Part shown: piece by piece, positions 59,743 through 64,000 of the stretch | Layout of the letters: each line of letters begins with the position of its first letter | Position numbering within the stretch: the stretch's first letter is position 1 | Source: CAYHHI01 sp964356335 | GTDB lineage: Bacteria; Arandabacterota; Arandabacteria; Arandabacterales; Arandabacteraceae | Direction: 5' to 3' | NCBI GenBank assembly: GCA_964356335.1 | Contig: CAYHHI010000002.1 | Coordinates: forward strand, 77,648-141,647 | DNA: 64,000 nucleotides | Notes under the pieces: generated by a model | What the model was told of the DNA's origin: nothing | The model's input: only the letters and a program-made list of their open reading frames with translations | The model's database searches: none | Made by a program: the position numbers and the translations under genes

Positions 59743-60543
59743 GTGGTGAAAAGAAGATTGTTGCTGACGGTCCTGCCTCTGGCCGCCATGTTTCTCGCTA
59801 TGGCGTGGCTATCATGCTCGCGACAGCAGGCCGGCATGGTGATGAAGCAGGAGGACAGGCTCACACTGGCTCAAGATCTCGCGTCTCGGGGCAAGTGCGC
59901 CAAGGCGATTCTGCAATATGAAAAGCTGCTTTCGGAGTTCCCGAAACCCCAGATAGCCGAGACTGCTAAGTTCAACCTCGCCCGGTGCAGAATGGAAATT
60001 GGCGCATACGACCTTGCCATAACGGAGTTCGAGGATTTCACGAATGCATATCCAAGAAGTGATCTTGTTGATAACTCCATGTACATGATCGCACTTTGCT
60101 ATCTCAAGCAGTCGCCGCGTGTTGAGCGAGATCAAACAAAGACGGTGCAGGCGCTGGACGAGCTGAGTCTTCTTCTGCGGAAATATCCGGACACGGATGT
60201 GAAGAGCGATGTCCAGCGCAGCCTGAACGAAGCACGGTCCAAGCTGGCAAAGAAGGAGTACATGAACGGCGATCTTTACCTTAGGCTCGGGGACTACAGG
60301 TCGGCCCGAATCTACTTCGATTACGTGATCTCGGAATATCGGGATACGCCGTGGGCGGCTTTGGCACTCTTGGAAGAAGGCACAGCGTTTGAACGCGAAG
60401 GCAGACCTGACGAAGCCAGACGTGTCTACAAACAGGTGATCGGAGATTTTCCGTCGAGCAGTTCAAGCGACAGAGCCACGCAGAGATTGAAGGAGCTCGG
60501 AGGTGGCAGCGACACAGAGACCGAAACCTCTTCGCAGAAGTGA
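59743..60543 (+). CDS. bamD: BamD/YfiO-like TPR lipoprotein
   Basis: A 266-residue lipoprotein: hydrophobic signal with lipobox WLSC, the Cys being about residue 25, then about five TPR units (AKAILQYEKLLSEFP, AITEFEDFTNAYP, ARIYFDYVISEYRDTPWAAL). The pattern of one TPR per unit with the linking HPR-type insert is that of BamD, which helps BamA insert outer-membrane barrels such as the receptors and PorV proteins here. BamA is not in the window. It starts with GTG 59743; its end overlaps nadD by 41 bases. Confidence 0.85.
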   Translation: MVKRRLLLTVLPLAAMFLAMAWLSCSRQQAGMVMKQEDRLTLAQDLASRGKCAKAILQYEKLLSEFPKPQIAETAKFNLARCRMEIGAYDLAITEFEDFTNAYPRSDLVDNSMYMIALCYLKQSPRVERDQTKTVQALDELSLLLRKYPDTDVKSDVQRSLNEARSKLAKKEYMNGDLYLRLGDYRSARIYFDYVISEYRDTPWAALALLEEGTAFEREGRPDEARRVYKQVIGDFPSSSSSDRATQRLKELGGGSDTETETSSQK

Positions 60544-61204
60544 CGTCAAGCGCCTCGGCATATTCGGCGGCACTTTCGACCCAATCCATTACGGCCATCT
60601 TGTCTCGGCAAACGAACTCAGCGAGTCGCTGGATCTTGACCTGGTGATATTCGTTCCTTGCAGCCGGTCACCGCACAAACCCCGCTACATACCTGCACCT
60701 GCCAGAGATAGAATCAAGATGATCGAGCTTGCCATGCACGGATGCACGGGCTTCACGATCTCCGACATCGAAGCCAGGCGCGGCGGCACGTCCTATACCG
60801 CGGATACCCTCCGGCAACTGAGGAAGCGTCTTGGCAAGGATGTGGAACTCTGGCTCTTGATGGGCATGGATGCTTACCTTGAGATTCCTTTGTGGCGAGA
60901 ACCGGATGCCATCATCCGAGAGTGTTTCCTAGGTGTAGCCTGCCGTCCGGGCTACCGCGATCGGCACCTCCTCAAGGTTGCCGCGCAAAAGGCGCGCTTT
61001 GTCGAGACAACATCCGTCGATATTTCTTCCACCGAGATAAGGAAACGTTTGCGTCTGGGGCGGAGCATAAGGTTTCTGGTACCCGATCGGGTGGAGACCT
61101 ACATAAGGCGCAATGCGCTTTATGGTTCTGGCCGCGTCCACGAGGGATGTCGAACCAGACGGACTTTGCAGGGTATGCGGGCCTCAAGGCGGGAGGCCCG
61201 GTGA
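60503..61204 (+). CDS. nadD: Nicotinate-nucleotide adenylyltransferase
   Basis: Makes deamido-NAD+ from nicotinate mononucleotide and ATP in NAD biosynthesis. The 233 residues contain the nucleotidyltransferase motif GGTFDPIHYGH (22-32) and the closing SSTEIRKRL near 178. The N-terminal 17 residues before the fold overlap the BamD-like gene; GTG 60503 has an AGGAG seven bases upstream. The last 35 residues are basic and unconserved, probably a tail. Confidence 0.95.
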   Translation: MAATQRPKPLRRSDVKRLGIFGGTFDPIHYGHLVSANELSESLDLDLVIFVPCSRSPHKPRYIPAPARDRIKMIELAMHGCTGFTISDIEARRGGTSYTADTLRQLRKRLGKDVELWLLMGMDAYLEIPLWREPDAIIRECFLGVACRPGYRDRHLLKVAAQKARFVETTSVDISSTEIRKRLRLGRSIRFLVPDRVETYIRRNALYGSGRVHEGCRTRRTLQGMRASRREAR

Positions 61205-61221
61205 TACGCCCCATAGCCGGA

Positions 61222-61250
61222 TTGACTAAGCATCTCCTATGTGCTAACTT
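61222..61250 (+). promoter_or_regulatory. Candidate promoter of the 2-oxoacid oxidoreductase operon
   Basis: TTGACT (61222-61227) and TAACTT (61245-61250) have a 17-base spacer. The -10 box is poor, so the promoter is a modest candidate about 47 bases before the first ATG. Confidence 0.4.
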
Positions 61251-61296
61251 AACAAGGTTTGTGCCCAACGCGAGATGATGTGGCGCTGGAGGAAAT

Positions 61297-61500
61297 ATGG
61301 CTGAGGTGAGAATAACCCAAGCGCGATGTAAAGGCTGTGAGCTCTGCGTCCTGTACTGCCCCAAGAAGATCCTTCGGATGTCATCGGATTTGAACCCGAA
61401 GGGATACCATTTTCCAGAGTGCTTTGACGGGGACGCGTGTACGGGCTGTAAGCTCTGTGCCATCATGTGTCCCGAAGTCGCCCTGGAGATTTACAAGTAG
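61297..61500 (+). CDS. korD: 2-oxoacid:ferredoxin oxidoreductase delta subunit (ferredoxin type)
   Basis: A 67-residue two-cluster ferredoxin: ligand sets CKGCELCVLYCPKK and CTGCKLCAIMCPE carry one 4Fe-4S cluster each. It moves electrons from the TPP site of the oxidoreductase to soluble ferredoxin. ATG 61297 follows GGAGGAAAT. It begins a D-A-B-C gene run that is standard for KorDABC/VorDABC enzymes. Confidence 0.92.
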   Translation: MAEVRITQARCKGCELCVLYCPKKILRMSSDLNPKGYHFPECFDGDACTGCKLCAIMCPEVALEIYK

Positions 61501-61519
61501 AGACCAGCGGAGGATGTGA

Positions 61520-62617
61520 ATGCCTGAAGAACGTGTGCTCATGAAAGGCAACGAGGCCATAGCGGAGGCCGCCGTCAGAGCCGGCTGCCGCTTTTTTGCA
61601 GGGTATCCGATAACTCCCCAGAATGAGATCCCTGAGTACATGTCCTGGAGAATGCCCGAGGTGGGCGGCACCTTCATTCAGTCAGAGAGTGAGTTGGCTG
61701 CGATCAACATGGTCTATGGGGCCGCCTCGGCCGGGGCCAGGGCGATGACATCTTCATCGGGGCCCGGGATCAGCCTGAAGCAGGAAGGCCTCTCGTACAT
61801 GTGCGGCTCGGAACTTCCGTGCTTCTATGCGAATATCATGCGCGGCGGGCCCGGCCTTGGTAACATCGCGCCGGCGCAATCAGATTACTTCCAGGCTACA
61901 CGGGGTGGCGGCCACGGCGATTACAGGATTGCAGTGTTTGCCCCGAGCACTGTGCAGGAGCTGGCCGATCTCACGATGTTGGCCTTCGATGTCGCCGACC
62001 GCTACCGCAATCCTGCCATGGTGCTTGGCGACGGTATCCTTGGCCAGATGATGGAACCGGTCGTCCTCGGGGAAATGGTTGAATATGATCCCGGAACCAA
62101 GGCAGCATGGACCCTCGGAGACTCCTCGGGGAGGAAGCGTCACGTCATAAACTCCGTGAGGCTGGCACCGGGGACTCTCGAGGTGCACAACATCAAACTG
62201 CTGAAGAAGTACCGGGAGATGGAGGAAAAAGAGCAGCGGTGTCAGCTCTTCCAGGTTGAGGATGCCGACGTCGTGATCATTGCTTACGGAACCAGCGCAC
62301 GTATCGCCAAGTCAGCCGTTTCATTGGCGAAGACCAGGGGCGGCATCAGGCTTGGAATCATTCGGCCGATCACGCTCTGGCCGTTTCCGAAGAAGGTGAT
62401 ACGCGAGATCGCAGCGACAAAAGAGAATTTCCTTGTCGTCGAAATGAGCTTTGGTCAGATGTACGAAGATGCGCTCTTGAGTGTTTGCGGAAGGGCCAAA
62501 GTTTCCCTCCTTGCCCATACGGGCGGGGGACTTCCCAATGAAGAGGAAATAGTGGACACCGCCAAGCGTGCCATGGTTTCCAAGGATCAGATCGAGGTCT
62601 TTCCTGGACTGGACTGA
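61520..62617 (+). CDS. korA: 2-oxoacid:ferredoxin oxidoreductase alpha subunit
   Basis: A 365-residue subunit of the pyruvate/2-oxoglutarate/branched-chain 2-oxoacid:ferredoxin oxidoreductase family. It begins with KGNEAIAEAAVRAGCRFFAGYPITPQNEIPEY, the substrate/transketolase-like domain, and has the GPGISLKQEGLSYMCGSELP segment and a C-terminal domain (IAYGTSARIAKSAVSLA). The substrate (2-oxoglutarate or branched chain) cannot be fixed by motifs alone, so korA or vorB could apply. It follows korD by 19 bases. Confidence 0.92.
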   Translation: MPEERVLMKGNEAIAEAAVRAGCRFFAGYPITPQNEIPEYMSWRMPEVGGTFIQSESELAAINMVYGAASAGARAMTSSSGPGISLKQEGLSYMCGSELPCFYANIMRGGPGLGNIAPAQSDYFQATRGGGHGDYRIAVFAPSTVQELADLTMLAFDVADRYRNPAMVLGDGILGQMMEPVVLGEMVEYDPGTKAAWTLGDSSGRKRHVINSVRLAPGTLEVHNIKLLKKYREMEEKEQRCQLFQVEDADVVIIAYGTSARIAKSAVSLAKTRGGIRLGIIRPITLWPFPKKVIREIAATKENFLVVEMSFGQMYEDALLSVCGRAKVSLLAHTGGGLPNEEEIVDTAKRAMVSKDQIEVFPGLD

Positions 62618-62637
62618 AGCATACCGGGGGTGAAGAT

Positions 62638-63402
62638 TTGGAAAAGGTGTTCGGCAGGCCTGAGAGCCTCAGTGAGAAGCAATTCACCTATTGTCCCGGC
62701 TGCGGCCACAGCCTGATACATCGTCTCACGGCCGAGGTGATAGACGAGCTTGGCATAAGGACACGGTGTGTTGGAGTCGCATCGGTCGGGTGCTCGGTGT
62801 TTGCGGATGAGTTTTTCGATTTCGATTTTGCGCAGGCGGCGCATGGCAGGGCACCGGCTGTTGCCATAGGCATAAAGAGGGTACACCCTGAGTGTGTGGT
62901 GTTCACCCATCAGGGCGACGGCGATCTGGCCTCCATAGGCACAGCCGAGATGATCCACAGCGCCAACAGGGGCGAGCAGATAACGGTGATTTTTGTGAAC
63001 AACGCGATCTACGGCATGACCGGCGGTCAGATGGCCCCCACCACGCTTGTCGGGATGAAGACCACCACGTCCCCGTATGGCAGGGACCCGCGGCTTACGG
63101 GTTATCCGCTGCGTGTTTGCGAGCTCTTGAGCGGGCTCGGCGGTGTCGCCTACATGGAGCGGGTCGCCGTCAGCAGTCCTCAGAACGTCATGAAGACAAG
63201 ACGGGCTATCAAGCGAGCCTTTGAGACCCAGATGAAAGGCCTCGGCTTCACGCTTGTCGAGATTGTGTCGCAGTGCCCCACGGGTTGGGGGATGCGTCCC
63301 GCTGACGCCGTGAAATGGCTCGAGAAAGACATGATGGAGTATTTCCCGCTCGGAGTCTTCAAGGACATTGGGGCGAAGGAATCCCAGGAAGCACGAAGGT
63401 AA
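62638..63402 (+). CDS. korB: 2-oxoacid:ferredoxin oxidoreductase beta subunit
   Basis: TPP-binding subunit of 254 residues. Cluster cysteines begin YCPGCGHSLIH; the TPP-Mg motif reads GDGDLASIGTAEMIHSAN with NNAIYGMTGGQ completing it. The family's final aromatic region is intact. Start is TTG 62638. With the alpha subunit it forms the active site where the 2-oxoacid is decarboxylated; CO2 fixation in reverse is also possible. Confidence 0.93.
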   Translation: MEKVFGRPESLSEKQFTYCPGCGHSLIHRLTAEVIDELGIRTRCVGVASVGCSVFADEFFDFDFAQAAHGRAPAVAIGIKRVHPECVVFTHQGDGDLASIGTAEMIHSANRGEQITVIFVNNAIYGMTGGQMAPTTLVGMKTTTSPYGRDPRLTGYPLRVCELLSGLGGVAYMERVAVSSPQNVMKTRRAIKRAFETQMKGLGFTLVEIVSQCPTGWGMRPADAVKWLEKDMMEYFPLGVFKDIGAKESQEARR

Positions 63403-63418
63403 GATCAAGGGGGATTTG

Positions 63419-63955
63419 ATGACCACCAAGGTGATAATGGCCGGTTTTGGCGGTCAGGGCGTAGTTCTCATTGGAACCCTGCTTGCCTATGCGGGAATGA
63501 CTGAAGGCAAGAATACAACCTACTTCCCATCCTATGGCGCGGAGATGAGTGGCGGGACGGCAAATTGCTCGGTCATAGTCTCCGACGTCGAGATCGCCTC
63601 CCCTGTCGTGAGCCACCCGGACTGTATCGTCGTAATGAATGTTGCAGCTCTTGACAAATTCGAGCTGAGCGTGAGACCCGGCGGCACCATATTCGTCAAC
63701 TCGTCGCTCGTCGAGCGAAAGGTGGGGCGACAGGACGTAAGTGAGATCAGGATTCCGGCAAACAAGATCGCTGAAGATCTCGGGAGTTCAAGGGCTGCCA
63801 ACATGGTGATGCTCGGCGGACTCGTCAAGAAGACCGGAGCCATCAATCTCGACTCGGCTATCCAAAGCCTCGGCAAGGTACTCTCCGAAAGGGCGATGGC
63901 GCTGCTGGATGTGAACGTGAAGGCTCTCGGCAAGGGATTTGAAGAAGTCTCATAG
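63419..63955 (+). CDS. korC: 2-oxoacid:ferredoxin oxidoreductase gamma subunit
   Basis: A 178-residue gamma-type subunit with the typical start KVIMAGFGGQGVVLIGTLLAYAG and the block YFPSYGAEMSGGTANCSVIVSD. ATG 63419 follows an AAGGGGG site; a longer frame to 63368 lies in korB and is rejected. It completes KorDABC. The window ends 45 bases later without another gene start. Confidence 0.93.
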   Translation: MTTKVIMAGFGGQGVVLIGTLLAYAGMTEGKNTTYFPSYGAEMSGGTANCSVIVSDVEIASPVVSHPDCIVVMNVAALDKFELSVRPGGTIFVNSSLVERKVGRQDVSEIRIPANKIAEDLGSSRAANMVMLGGLVKKTGAINLDSAIQSLGKVLSERAMALLDVNVKALGKGFEEVS

Positions 63956-64000
63956 GCCAGTGATTCTGGTATTTCGCGCTGCTAACGTCTCCACAGTGAG

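Noticed and set aside
1..64000. CRISPR arrays, insertion sequences, prophage or attachment sites
   Set aside because: No regularly spaced repeats, transposase, integrase or phage structural motifs were seen in any region.

Overview
The window is about 57% G+C and reads as a chromosomal segment of a Gram-negative bacterium with strong Shine-Dalgarno sites and dense, translationally coupled operons. It has two TonB-dependent-receptor-type barrels, two PorV/UPF0164-type proteins, two secreted proteins with FlgD/type-IX-like C-terminal domains, two GWxTD-domain proteins, an MglA-type GTPase and a UbiA prenyltransferase close to archaeal-type DGGGP synthases. This mix points to an uncultured lineage in or near the FCB superphylum (Latescibacteria, Eisenbacteria, Krumholzibacteria, Zixibacteria, KSB1 or WOR-3 relatives). 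That placement is inferred from gene content only. A ferredoxin-dependent 2-oxoacid oxidoreductase and several ferredoxin-type proteins suggest an anaerobic or microaerophilic life. I saw no tRNA, rRNA, CRISPR array, insertion sequence or phage gene.

Layout. 1-1922: tail of an unidentified protein, then groEL behind a promoter and a CIRCE operator. 1957-5180 (minus): envelope operon of a lipid A-type acyltransferase, a GT4 glycosyltransferase and an MFS permease. 5298-9780: an unknown protein, MglA GTPase with a long tail, TPR protein, UbiA prenyltransferase and UppP. 9953-16381: a 1185-residue exported TPR protein and UvrA. 16429-20723: glycine cleavage genes gcvT-gcvH-gcvPA-gcvPB. 20710-28777: a tightly coupled cluster of uncharacterised membrane proteins around a MutL-like ASKHA ATPase, ending in a LipM-type octanoyltransferase. 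28935-36350: envelope module A (TonB receptor, secreted CTD protein, PorV, GWxTD). 36751-42978: orphan ExbD, Yip1 protein, and a TolC/membrane fusion protein/two MacB-type permeases exporter that lacks its ATPase. 42971-47094: GWxTD protein, NlpC/P60 peptidase, DUF1611 protein and Ala-Glu epimerase. 47220-52750: envelope module B (TonB receptor, secreted CTD protein, PorV). 53021-54403: dihydrolipoyl dehydrogenase. 54497-61204: PspC, polyferredoxin, FmdB, HtpX, a BamD-like lipoprotein, NadD and several unknowns. 61297-63955: KorD-A-B-C.

How the parts work together. Glycine cleavage is nearly complete in the window: T, H, P1 and P2 in one operon, a lipoyl-assembly enzyme (LipM) about 7 kb on, and the L protein at 53 kb. 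The two receptor/CTD/PorV modules look like paralogous outer-membrane complexes with their cargo. The exporter, GWxTD proteins and muropeptide-type enzymes between them make 28-53 kb an envelope-function region. The least explained stretch is 20710-27983, where eight uncharacterised genes, including an orphan MutL-type ATPase without any mutase, run as one coupled unit.
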